A stretch of 64,000 nt of DNA, taken from Cognatundibacterium rivi. GTDB lineage: Bacteria > Pseudomonadota > Gammaproteobacteria > Burkholderiales > Burkholderiaceae_D. The position numbers and the translations under genes were made by a program. Each line of letters opens with the position of its first letter. The first letter of the stretch is position 1. Of this stretch, positions 57,927-64,000 are shown one piece after another. The notes beneath the pieces were generated by a model that saw only the letters and a program-made list of their open reading frames with translations, did no database searches and had not been told where the DNA came from. Location of the stretch: assembly GCF_018139565.1 (NCBI RefSeq), contig NZ_JAGSPK010000005.1, positions 62,001-126,000 on the forward strand, read 5' to 3'.

Positions 57927-58541
57927 TCAGACGACGCTCTTCGGATAGCCAATGTCGTCAGCGTCAGCATAGACTGCACTTAAATCAACATCGGAGTTCA
58001 GCGCCAGAATGAGCGCATCATCCAGCGGCTGATGAGAAAACAGCGCCTCTACCGCCGCAAGCGACACAGCAACTTCGTAGTACTCTTCCGCCCATGCTTG
58101 ATAAGCGGCGGGCGACGACACGATCAGCGCAAGCATGTCATCAGAACCATCATCACTTAAACTGCTGCTGACCTTACTCCAGCCCACGTCGGCCGTTTGT
58201 CGCCAGTAGCAAAAAGTTGCGCGCTCCATAGAAAATGCCGGCTCCAGCAAAAATGACGCAAAATCCGCCGGCACCTGCGCTTGGATGTTGTGAGGAAGCC
58301 CGGCATCGTCGGCCAGTTCGTGTGCGTACCCCTTGAGCGCCGCACCGGCAGCGTCCAGCAGCAAGAACCAGTCATCGCCGCAGCCATTCCGCATCGAAGC
58401 CATTTCTTCACCCTGCCCCCAATGGCGATCAAAGCTGTAATAGCGATATTCCCATTCCGGACAAAGTATCGCATCCAGCATCGCAAGCGATTGCGCGACC
58501 CGGCGTATTTCTGGAATGGATGGTAGTAAATCAGGTGACAT
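57927..58541 (-). CDS. Integron cassette 4 protein, hypothetical (204 aa)
   Basis: No function recognised; soluble, acidic, Trp-rich protein (ECPEWEYRYYSF-type segment: CPEWEYRYYSFDRHWGQGEE; MASMRNGCGDDWFLLLDAAG). The ATG lies 8 bp after the R' core of the preceding attC, the usual cassette layout. On this strand it is the fourth and last gene of the array. Its own attC is missing: the inverse complement of its cassette start (GTATTTAAC) is not found after the stop, where only the nirK-operon terminator follows. The array edge is therefore eroded here. Confidence 0.75.
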   Translation of the reverse strand: MSPDLLPSIPEIRRVAQSLAMLDAILCPEWEYRYYSFDRHWGQGEEMASMRNGCGDDWFLLLDAAGAALKGYAHELADDAGLPHNIQAQVPADFASFLLEPAFSMERATFCYWRQTADVGWSKVSSSLSDDGSDDMLALIVSSPAAYQAWAEEYYEVAVSLAAVEALFSHQPLDDALILALNSDVDLSAVYADADDIGYPKSVV

Positions 58542-58548
58542 GTTTGGT

Positions 58549-58598
58549 ATTTAACGTTTGACGTGAGGCCGCCGTAACGGCGAAGGAAATGGTTAGCC
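58549..58598 (-). other. attC site 3 (integron recombination site)
   Basis: On the minus strand it runs from R'' GGCTAAC (58592-58598) to R' GTTAAAT (58549-58555), about 50 bp with an apical CGCCGTTACGGCG hairpin. It is shorter than most attC sites and its stem is imperfect. Support: GCGGCTAAC at R'' is the exact inverse complement of the start of cassette 3 (GTTAGCCGC), and the TAACGTTTGA side is shared with attC1. Confidence 0.7.
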
Positions 58599-58604
58599 GC
58601 ATTT

Positions 58605-59060
58605 TCAACGAGCCACGGAGACAAGTGAGCGAGCATCAGAATAGGCTCGTTTGAAATTTTTCTCTAGCTCCGGCGAAAGACCAACCAAGATTGTTGCGCT
58701 GCTGTCCCAACATGAGATTTCGAAAAGAGCTCCAGGGAGTTGTGGGTGTCTCTCTCTTCCGTTCCAGTATTCTTGATTTCCCTCAATGTAAGGAATTTTC
58801 GTGACCACAGTTCGGAAACCTTTAGGAACGGCGCTGAATACAGCCCAGATAAACTGTACTTCGTTTTGATCGATGAAGTTTTGTAGGGCTTCGCCATCTA
58901 TCCACTGATCGTCACTTGTGAAGTCGGTACCGTAGTAATTGGTTTCGATATCACTTACAAACCAATCGAAGTCAGCGGCCGAAACGCCTAACGCGGCAAA
59001 CACCAATCGCATGTTGGTAAAAAAACGAACTTGATCGGTGCGTTCGAGAATAAGGTTCAA
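58605..59060 (-). CDS. Integron cassette 3 protein, hypothetical (151 aa)
   Basis: Start probably TTG at 59058-59060, 16 bp inside the cassette; the next in-frame ATG (59012) would cut 16 residues. No clear Shine-Dalgarno. Soluble protein, no signal peptide (MNLILERTDQVRFFTNMRLV; GVSAADFDWFVSDIETNYYG; VQFIWAVFSAVPKGFRTVV). No family recognised. The stop codon is followed within 7 bp by attC3. Confidence 0.7.
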   Translation of the reverse strand: MNLILERTDQVRFFTNMRLVFAALGVSAADFDWFVSDIETNYYGTDFTSDDQWIDGEALQNFIDQNEVQFIWAVFSAVPKGFRTVVTKIPYIEGNQEYWNGRERHPQLPGALFEISCWDSSATILVGLSPELEKNFKRAYSDARSLVSVAR

Positions 59061-59076
59061 AGGGAGACTCTTGAGC

Positions 59077-59163
59077 GGCTAACGTAAAACTAACAGGCGC
59101 TGCATGGCTTTTACGCGCAGCGTCCAGCGACCGAAGGGAGCGGGATTGAGCGCCGGGTTAGGC
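59077..59163 (-). other. attC site 2 (integron recombination site)
   Basis: 87 bp on the minus strand, from R'' GCCTAAC (59157-59163) to R' GTTAGCC (59077-59083). R'' matches RYYYAAC fully. ATCGCCTAAC at the R'' end is the inverse complement of the start of cassette 2 (GTTAGGCGAT). The stop codon TAA of the cassette 2 gene is inside R''. Internal palindromic segments (GGCGCT / AGCGCC) give the folded site. Confidence 0.82.
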
Positions 59164-59475
59164 GATTTCACCGGTGAAAACCTTTCGAATTACTTGCAGG
59201 GTTTCCGATTTTGATACGTCGTCAAGGAACAATATCTCGCCGTTTTCGATCGATGCATCGGAGATTGAAATTTCAAGGTCGTACATTTCGAAGTTCATCG
59301 ATCCAGCGTGTGTGGAGATAGAAAAAAGGAATCTTGACCTAGATGCGAATTTGAAACCAATAGCATCTGTTTTCTCGTTGATTTCTCCAACCCAGCGAAG
59401 TTCATCCTCAGAAAAGTTCTCGAGCAGAAAATCTGCTAGCGATTTAATTGAAAAGAAACCTGGTGTCGGATTCAT
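59158..59475 (-). CDS. Integron cassette 2 protein, hypothetical (105 aa)
   Basis: ATG at 59473-59475, about 10 bp after the cassette boundary. Small soluble protein, no signal peptide (FFSIKSLADFLLENFSEDEL; FASRSRFLFSISTHAGSMNF; DDVSKSETLQVIRKVF). No function recognised. Its stop codon overlaps the attC2 core, an economical arrangement seen in gene cassettes. Confidence 0.78.
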   Translation of the reverse strand: MNPTPGFFSIKSLADFLLENFSEDELRWVGEINEKTDAIGFKFASRSRFLFSISTHAGSMNFEMYDLEISISDASIENGEILFLDDVSKSETLQVIRKVFTGEIA

Positions 59476-59479
59476 GATC

Positions 59480-59539
59480 GCCTAACGTTTGAATTAAGGG
59501 GCTGGCTTTAGCCAGTCCCGCTTGAATGATGGGTTAGGA
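59480..59539 (-). other. attC site 1 (integron recombination site)
   Basis: A textbook 60-bp attC on the minus strand: R'' TCCTAAC (59533-59539), L'' region CATTCAAGCGGGACTGGC, a small TAAA loop, L' region GCCAGCCCCTTAATTCAAAC, and R' GTTAGGC (59480-59486). The two halves fold into one stem with unpaired bases. GACTCCTAAC at R'' is the exact inverse complement of the start of cassette 1 (GTTAGGAGTC). Confidence 0.88.
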
Positions 59540-59546
59540 GTCTCTT

Positions 59547-59978
59547 TCACAGGCACATCCATAGCAGCAAAGGCTTGCTTTCCGCCTTAGCTCGCAATGC
59601 GAACTCTGCCAGCATGCTGACTACAGGCTGAATGTCCGAGCCAGACCAGCCTTCGAATTTCAGTTCTTCATGCGACGCCCAACGCTCGGCGACGGCGGGG
59701 ACATCTGCTTCGGGTAGCCGGGAGAGGAGGTCTTTAAGTTGTTCTGGCAGCGCGAACACCCATGGTCCTTCAGGATCGGGGTTGAATACCAGCAACTCTT
59801 CACCTTCAAGTTTCTGGGCTGGCTCCTCTGCATCCAGCGCTGAGAGTAGCGCTGACAGCTTTATGTTGTCGAGCCCTTTTAGCTGTAGGCACGGCCATGC
59901 CTTGTGATGCGCTAAATCTTGACTGATTGCCTCAGCTTCTGAGGGATGTGCAATGAGTATGTCTGTGAGAAGGGACAT
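59547..59978 (-). CDS. Integron cassette 1 protein, hypothetical (143 aa)
   Basis: Start at ATG 59976-59978 (143 aa); the longer frame reads through the attI. AGGAG, spaced 4 bp before the ATG, is part of the recombination core, so the integron junction supplies the ribosome binding site. Product: MSLLTDILIAHPSEAEAISQ, AWPCLQLKGLDNIKLSALL, GPWVFALPEQLKDLLSRLP, KPLLLWMCL. This type of protein is familiar from cassette arrays, but no function is known to me. It is the cassette nearest attI, hence best placed for expression. Confidence 0.82.
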   Translation of the reverse strand: MSLLTDILIAHPSEAEAISQDLAHHKAWPCLQLKGLDNIKLSALLSALDAEEPAQKLEGEELLVFNPDPEGPWVFALPEQLKDLLSRLPEADVPAVAERWASHEELKFEGWSGSDIQPVVSMLAEFALRAKAESKPLLLWMCL

Positions 59979-59983
59979 AAGAC

Positions 59984-60050
59984 TCCTAACTTGTTTTAAA
60001 GTGCAAAATGGCAAAATATCAGCCAGATGAAAAATAAGCAACAAGTTTCA
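59984..60050 (-). other. attI-like integron insertion site
   Basis: On the minus strand the core TAAAACAAGTTAGGA (59984-59998) closely matches the end of class 1 attI1 (TAAAACAAAGTTAGGC from memory), with the crossover G at 59990. No attC-type partner core lies upstream, so this is an attI rather than a fourth attC. The outer limit (60050) is a guess based on typical attI length. Confidence 0.7.
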
Positions 60051-60085
60051 ATGCGTGGCAAGTTCTTGTCTGATCTGGTTTTTTC

Positions 60086-60113
60086 GTTATACTGATTAAA
60101 AATACAGTATAAC
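60086..60113 (+). promoter_or_regulatory. LexA-type operator at the expected integrase promoter
   Basis: GTTATACTG and CAGTATAAC are perfect 9-bp inverted arms around a 10-bp AT-rich centre (60095-60104), meeting the CTG-N10-CAG spacing of LexA boxes. It lies about 95 bp from the attI core, where SOS-controlled intI promoters sit, and is followed by ACAGGAG (60115-60121), a good Shine-Dalgarno sequence. No start codon or integrase sequence follows. Confidence 0.65.
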
Positions 60114-60223
60114 AACAGGAGCCTGCCTGCGTTCGTCTCAGGCTCAAATACGTCGGGACATCACGTCAGTTGGGCGCACAGACGCATGCGCCCAAATCCT
60201 TGGGGAAAATGCTCTCATCGTGC
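60114..60223 (+). other. Integrase position with no integrase gene
   Basis: All three plus-strand frames after the LexA box and ribosome binding site were translated by eye. None shows tyrosine-recombinase motifs, and one frame runs about 40 codons to a stop inside repeat copy C. No function is assigned; the segment 60114-60439 otherwise contains the repeat and a terminator. Confidence 0.55.
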
Positions 60224-60301
60224 ATACTCCCCCCTGTTTTTTATAAAACACCCCAAATCTCAGCATAAACATTGGGCTTGTAGATATACCCCGGGGAGTA
60301 T
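60224..60301. repeat. 78-bp palindromic repeat, copy C
   Basis: Left end ATACTCCCCCC (60224-60234), right end GGGGAGTAT (60293-60301), inverted, with inner AAAACACCCC. It is exactly 78 bp, as is copy B. Its reverse complement shares ATGCTGAGA and the GTGTTTTAT segment with copy A. It lies between the integron remnant and the DUF2855 gene. Confidence 0.72.
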
Positions 60302-60370
60302 ATTTTCGGGGTTTGAAGGGCTTGAAAAGCGCTTGGAAAGCACCTGAGGCTGCCAGCCAACGCGGTGAGC

Positions 60371-60411
60371 ACAAAAAAATAAGAGGCAGGAAGTCGGGTG
60401 ACTTGCCTGCA
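60371..60411 (-). terminator. Terminator after the DUF2855 gene
   Basis: On the minus strand GCAGGCAAGTC / GACTTCCTGC forms a stem with one bulge and is followed by CTCTTATTTTTTTG. It lies 29 bp past the stop codon. Confidence 0.75.
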
Positions 60412-60439
60412 CTCTGAAAAGATTAGTTATGAAACTCGT

Positions 60440-61561
60440 TTAATCCAGTGGACGGCACAGCGACAGCACATGCCCCTGATCCGGCCGGGCGGCACCGTTC
60501 AGCATCGCTTCATAGACCTGACGTACATGGTCTTCGCCATAACCGTGGCTGATTTGCATCCACGGTTTTTCAGCCGCCATGACGGGTTGCATGAAGGCTT
60601 GCCATGCGTCTGCAAGGCGTTTCTGTACGCCGCCCGGGCCCCAGTCTGTCATGCGTTTTTTGATTTGTGCCGGGGCAAAAAACAGGGTTGGCCTGGCACC
60701 CGGCAAACCGGATGCACCGCTGAGTTCGTCCCAGTGCGTGCCGCCAACGGCGCAGCTGTATTTCATGTTGTCACCAAAATGATGATGCAACTGGCTGCGC
60801 AACTGCCCGTTGCCCGCCATATCGACATACACCACGGCCTGATCGGCTGCCAGTGTGGCGACCTGGTCATAGCTGATGACCTGATCGTAAATGCCCATAT
60901 TGCGGACAAATTCCAGATTCGCCGCCGAGGTCAGACCGATCACCTTGCAGGCTTTGTCCTTGCGCTGCGACAGCATGAATGCGAGGCCATACGCCGTTTT
61001 GCTGGAGGCGCTGGAAATCAGCACCGATTGCGCACCGAAAAACTGGTTGTCATCCAGAAAATCATCAATCATGAAGGATGTGATAAACAGCGGCCGCAGC
61101 AGCACTTGTACGTCTTCCGATTCTTTGGTGTAGCCGGGGTCGGTCGTGGTTCTGACGTAATGGTTATACAAGCCATGCATGGCCTGACGGTGTTCAGCGC
61201 CATCCATAAAACCGGCGTCGGAAACGCGGGTCGCATTTACAGTCAGATGCGTCGCCATCGGGTAGTAGCCGTAGAAACGTTCGCCGACTTGCACACCATC
61301 GGCTTTGGACGCGATCACGTCGGCAAAGCCCCAGACCGGAATATTGCCCCAGCCATCTTCCGTAGGAAAGAAATTCCAGTATTGCATGGCCTCGCCAAAA
61401 GCGGCGTAGGTCACGTTATTGGAGGTGAACGCAAAACGGTCTATTTGCAGCAACACCTGTCCGTCTTGCAGCTCGCCCTGCGTTGGCACACGTAAGGGAA
61501 TAAATCTGGATTCGGGTAAGTGGCTTTTGTTGACGATGAATTCTTTCGGCTGGATGGTCAT
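60440..61561 (-). CDS. DUF2855 family protein, MDR-like
   Basis: 373 aa. The family pattern is clear: MTIQPKEFIVNKSHLPESRF, DRFAFTSNNVTYAAFGEAMQYWNFFP, WGNIPVWGFADVIAS, LISSASSKTAYGLAFML, and AVGGTHWDEL. It has the two-part layout of medium-chain reductases but lacks a canonical nucleotide-binding GxGxxG. Unknown function; sometimes linked with polyketide or lipid reductions in other genomes. Coding density and a strong terminator support it. Confidence 0.88.
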   Translation of the reverse strand: MTIQPKEFIVNKSHLPESRFIPLRVPTQGELQDGQVLLQIDRFAFTSNNVTYAAFGEAMQYWNFFPTEDGWGNIPVWGFADVIASKADGVQVGERFYGYYPMATHLTVNATRVSDAGFMDGAEHRQAMHGLYNHYVRTTTDPGYTKESEDVQVLLRPLFITSFMIDDFLDDNQFFGAQSVLISSASSKTAYGLAFMLSQRKDKACKVIGLTSAANLEFVRNMGIYDQVISYDQVATLAADQAVVYVDMAGNGQLRSQLHHHFGDNMKYSCAVGGTHWDELSGASGLPGARPTLFFAPAQIKKRMTDWGPGGVQKRLADAWQAFMQPVMAAEKPWMQISHGYGEDHVRQVYEAMLNGAARPDQGHVLSLCRPLD

Positions 61562-61960
61562 GTCTCGTTATCTGTTTTATTAAAAAATGCAGTATTGCAT
61601 GTTTTTTGACATCTTTTTTTATTGCCCGCCGTTGCGATTCAAAAAAACCGTCTCGCCACTATCGGCGACCGCGTTTGGTCTTATTGGCAACGCAGCCGAT
61701 GCCATTATTTATCCGGCTCAGGCTACAAAAGGCTTCGTGACGGGCAAATTTGGCGTGTTTCGCAAAAACCAGCACGGTGACAAAAACACCAACAACAAAA
61801 TAAAAGCACAAAACGCACCAAGATGGACATTGAATATTCCACCCAAACACAAGACAGGAAATTAAAGTCGGAATGCACCAATCTGAACATCACATTGGTG
61901 CGCCGCAATAAAAATGAGTCAATCAGAGTTCGATTTCAGGAATTAAATAATCAAACGACG

Positions 61961-61988
61961 AAAAAAAAGCCCGCATTTGCGGGCTTAA
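61961..61988 (-). terminator. Orphan terminator-like hairpin in a gene-poor spacer
   Basis: AAGCCCGC-ATTT-GCGGGCTT (61967-61986) with a run of eight A on the plus strand, i.e. T8 on the minus strand. It is the form of a minus-strand rho-independent terminator, yet no minus-strand gene exists between it and the barrel gene at 62302. CTGCAACGCAG (62031-62041), a TGC-N3-GCA palindrome like PhaR sites, lies nearby. The spacer 61562-62301 contains no convincing gene; short open frames in it have poor composition. Confidence 0.5.
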
Positions 61989-62301
61989 ATCCAAAACCTA
62001 TGAGGTGTTGGAGGAGACAGTTCCAATATACTGCAACGCAGCAAAAATATCTACCTCAATGACAAAAAAAGACCAATATTTTTTCATTTGCGAAAATTAA
62101 GGACTCTTTAAGACAAACTAGTTGCTTCAAACATACACATTACAAGCAATGCAATGATTGTGTTTGCGACAACAATATTAAAAATGTAAAATGTTTATTG
62201 GCGTTTATTTAACGAAATTAACTTGAGTCAACGTCTGATTCTGGTGCTGCCAGATACGTTCAGGCACATCACTTACTTATTTTTATAAAAAAAATTTACA
62301 C

Positions 62302-62871
62302 ATGATTAAGAAAAATATTATCGCTGCAGCTCTGCTCGCTACTGGTTTCGCTATGAGCGCAAGCGCATCCGCACAGGCTTATGTTGGCGGCACAGTTGGT
62401 CAGGCAAGATGGAATGTAGACTGCCAGGGTGCAGCTCAGTGCGATAAAACAGACACAGCATTTAAATTGCTGGGTGGACTGGATCTGTACCCTAACATCG
62501 CGGTAGAAGCCAGCTACTTCTCCCTCGGCAAAGCAACTGCAAGCGCGAGCGGCCTCAAAGGTGAATTCAAAGCAAGCGGCGTTGACCTCGTTGGCGTATT
62601 CAAAACTACACCAGTCAATGGTTTCGTTGGTTTCGCTAAATTGGGCGTTGGCTACATCAAAGGCGAAGCAACTGTCTCCGTCGGTGGTCTGTCAGGATCA
62701 ACTTCCAAAAATTCCGCACAAGCGGTTGCAGGTTTGGGTGTGACATATCAACTCACAAACAATGTCAGCCTGCGCGCTGAATACGAACGTCGCGATGCAA
62801 AAGTTGCTGACGTCGACGGCACAAAAGCAACGATCTCTAACTTCTCCGTTGGTGCGCAATACGCATTCTGA
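62302..62871 (+). CDS. Outer-membrane beta-barrel protein (OmpA-like / OmpW-like, 8 strands)
   Basis: 189 aa. A signal peptide ending ASASAQA-YVGG, alternating hydrophobic strands, and a terminal Phe (VGAQYAF) typical of outer-membrane proteins. Two Cys close together (VDCQGAAQCDK) probably form a disulfide. Composition is low in Trp and rich in Ala, Gly, Ser and Lys. It stands alone with a terminator. The leader upstream is unusually AT-rich. The molecular role is not predictable. Confidence 0.88.
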   Translation: MIKKNIIAAALLATGFAMSASASAQAYVGGTVGQARWNVDCQGAAQCDKTDTAFKLLGGLDLYPNIAVEASYFSLGKATASASGLKGEFKASGVDLVGVFKTTPVNGFVGFAKLGVGYIKGEATVSVGGLSGSTSKNSAQAVAGLGVTYQLTNNVSLRAEYERRDAKVADVDGTKATISNFSVGAQYAF

Positions 62872-62900
62872 TGCATTGATTGCCCCGCGCAATCCATCAT

Positions 62901-62932
62901 AAAAAAAGGCATGCTCAGGCATGCCTTTTTTA
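62901..62932 (+). terminator. Terminator after the outer-membrane protein gene
   Basis: AAAAAAAGGCATG-CTCAG-GCATGCCTTTTTT with perfect stem and T-tract. Confidence 0.92.
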
Positions 62933-63118
62933 TTGAACAATACACTCACAATATTGAGTCACCCAGACCGTACTCTGACTCAGCGATGATCTTCGCGAGA
63001 AAATCGCCATCAGCGATCATTCCTTTCACATCACTTGCTGAAATACGGTGCGGTCTCAGGGCGTAGTAAATTTCAGATATGATCGCCGTTCCGAATCATT
63101 ATCTGAAAGTACACAAGC

Positions 63119-63688
63119 ATGTCGAATTCCTTTTTATCCAAAGACCAGCCAGACAGATTAAGTAAAACCAGCCGCGCATTGCATTGGCTGATCGCACTAG
63201 GCATGGTCGCGCTGCTTTGCGTTGGCATCATCATGACGGAAAATGAGCTATGGAATCTCTACGACCTGCATAAATCGATAGGTTTACTGCTGTCGGTGTT
63301 GATTATTTTTCGTGTGATCTGGAGAGCGGTAAATGGCTGGCCGCATCCGGCCGGGCACTATCGTCCGGTTGAAAAATTTTTAGGAAAAATCACGCACTGG
63401 GGTTTAATCATTGGCAGCGTTCTTATACCTGTGTTTGGCATGATGCACTCGGGTTTCAGTGGACATGGCTTTGGAATTTTCGGGCTGGAACTGGTCAAAG
63501 AAAACCCGGATCCACAACGCGTTAACGAGGTGCTCCCTATCTGGGAAGCCGGATATAAATTCGGTCAGGCAGGTCATCAGTACGTCAGTTATCTGCTGAT
63601 ATGCCTTCTGGTTTTACATATCGCTGGCGCGCTGAAACATCACATTGTCGATAAAGATAAAACCTTGCTGCGTATGCTGGGAAAATAA
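63119..63688 (+). CDS. Cytochrome b561 family protein
   Basis: 189 aa, four membrane helices. Haem-ligand histidines are visible: RALHWLIAL, LHKSIGLLLSV, KITHWGLIIGS, and HQYVSYLLICLLVLHIAGALKHHIVDKD, matching the CybB-type di-haem pattern. It likely transfers electrons between quinol and periplasmic partners. It stands alone, between two terminators. Confidence 0.93.
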   Translation: MSNSFLSKDQPDRLSKTSRALHWLIALGMVALLCVGIIMTENELWNLYDLHKSIGLLLSVLIIFRVIWRAVNGWPHPAGHYRPVEKFLGKITHWGLIIGSVLIPVFGMMHSGFSGHGFGIFGLELVKENPDPQRVNEVLPIWEAGYKFGQAGHQYVSYLLICLLVLHIAGALKHHIVDKDKTLLRMLGK

Positions 63689-63692
63689 ATCT

Positions 63693-63730
63693 CAAAAAAA
63701 AGCCGGTGTATTGCAACACCGGCTTTTTTC
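63693..63730. terminator. Bidirectional terminator after the cytochrome b561 gene
   Basis: AAAAAAAGCCGGTGT-ATTGCA-ACACCGGCTTTTTT between two convergent genes. Confidence 0.93.
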
Positions 63731-63798
63731 ACTTCTTTCGCTGCCTGGAATGCCTTTCATTCACTGCATTCATTTTTTACGGAAGGCAGCCCGGCAGC

Positions 63799-64000
63799 TT
63801 ATTCCTCTGCGTGATTATGTGAATAATCATTGGCTTCTACCGGTACGTTCACACCGTTGATACCTTCAAAGAAGAAAGGCTTGCGGGCTTTTTTGCTTGC
63901 GCCGGTTTCATTCATGCTGGCGGTATCATATAAGCGGCCATTGATCATCACCTGAGTGATGCGGTCAGACTGGCGAATGTCTTTCAGCACATCGCCATCA
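63799..64000 (-). CDS. Amidohydrolase family protein, C-terminal end only
   Basis: Minus-strand frame entering from the right edge; only the last 66 codons are present. The tail (DGDVLKDIRQSDRITQVMINGRLY; ASMNETG; RKPFFFEGI) is typical of the C-terminal composite domain of imidazolonepropionase-like amidohydrolases. The catalytic barrel lies outside the window. The extreme C-terminus (NDYSHNHAEE) is His/acidic-rich. Confidence 0.75.
   Translation of the reverse strand, partial: DGDVLKDIRQSDRITQVMINGRLYDTASMNETGASKKARKPFFFEGINGVNVPVEANDYSHNHAEE

Noticed and set aside
58549-60000. Reading the array as an ordinary operon with repeated spacers
   Set aside because: The spacers are palindromic attC-type sites and the R'' of each cassette is the inverse complement of its own start, which an ordinary operon would not show.
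60398-61495. 365-aa plus-strand open frame over the DUF2855 gene
   Set aside because: Antisense to a recognised family with its own terminator; composition unlike a real protein.
61587-61865. 92-aa plus-strand open frame in the 61.6-62.3 kb spacer, and 79-aa frame at 61823-62062
   Set aside because: No ribosome binding site, odd composition; the second one runs through a terminator hairpin.

Overview
The window looks like a chromosome segment from a betaproteobacterium of the Oxalobacteraceae, probably Herminiimonas or a close relative. This is an inference from gene content, base composition near 50% GC, and protein style: AlgZ/AlgR-type sensor pair next to argH, YjgA-Mog pair, intracellular PHB depolymerase, betaproteobacterial FdxA and TrxR-like ferredoxin reductase, and a Ralstonia-type three-domain NirK. 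No rRNA, phage, IS element or CRISPR array was seen.

Layout. 1-5.4 kb: partial ppnN, an initiator tRNA-Met, an LytTR-type two-component pair and argH. 5.7-10.3 kb: a complete branched-chain amino acid ABC transporter operon (livK-H-M-G-F). 10.4-20.2 kb: pmbA, yjgA-mog, a carboxylesterase, cysK under a textbook FNR-type promoter, yaeQ-purU, an MDR reductase, and a hydroxypyruvate isomerase with a bile-acid-symporter-like transporter. 20.6-31 kb: pepF, an FNR/DNR-box-controlled hemerythrin protein, a DMT exporter, hrpA and argA back to back, and yggX. 31-45 kb: an HD-GYP protein, a modular lipoprotein, rpiA, srkA, a SEC-C protein, ACBP, a 2-hydroxyacid dehydrogenase, fdxA with its reductase, phaZ, rsxB-nth, a RutE-like nitroreductase and DUF1841. 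45-54 kb: two small cytochromes c divergent from moxR, then acs, a UPF0114 membrane protein, class I fumarase, murI and tyrB. 54.7-57.8 kb: a nirK-nirV-sco denitrification operon. 60.4-64 kb: a DUF2855 protein, an outer-membrane barrel, a cytochrome b561 and the end of an amidohydrolase.

The most unusual region is 57.9-60.1 kb. It is an integron cassette array: four unknown small genes, all on the minus strand, separated by three attC sites and preceded by an attI-like core that closely resembles the class 1 integron attI core. Next to the attI is a perfect LexA-type dyad where an SOS-controlled integrase promoter belongs, but no integrase gene follows. Cassette boundaries are supported internally, because the start of each of the first three cassettes is the exact inverse complement (9-10 bases) of the R'' core after its own gene.

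A second signal is a family of about 78-bp imperfect palindromes between genes (14.04, 34.59 and 60.22 kb). Their ends carry TACT-C6-AGTA, which resembles the operators of CsoR/RcnR-type metal repressors.

Respiratory flexibility is a recurring theme: copper nitrite reductase with maturation partners, FNR-type boxes upstream of cysK, the hemerythrin gene and the cytochromes c, plus PHB and acetate metabolism.
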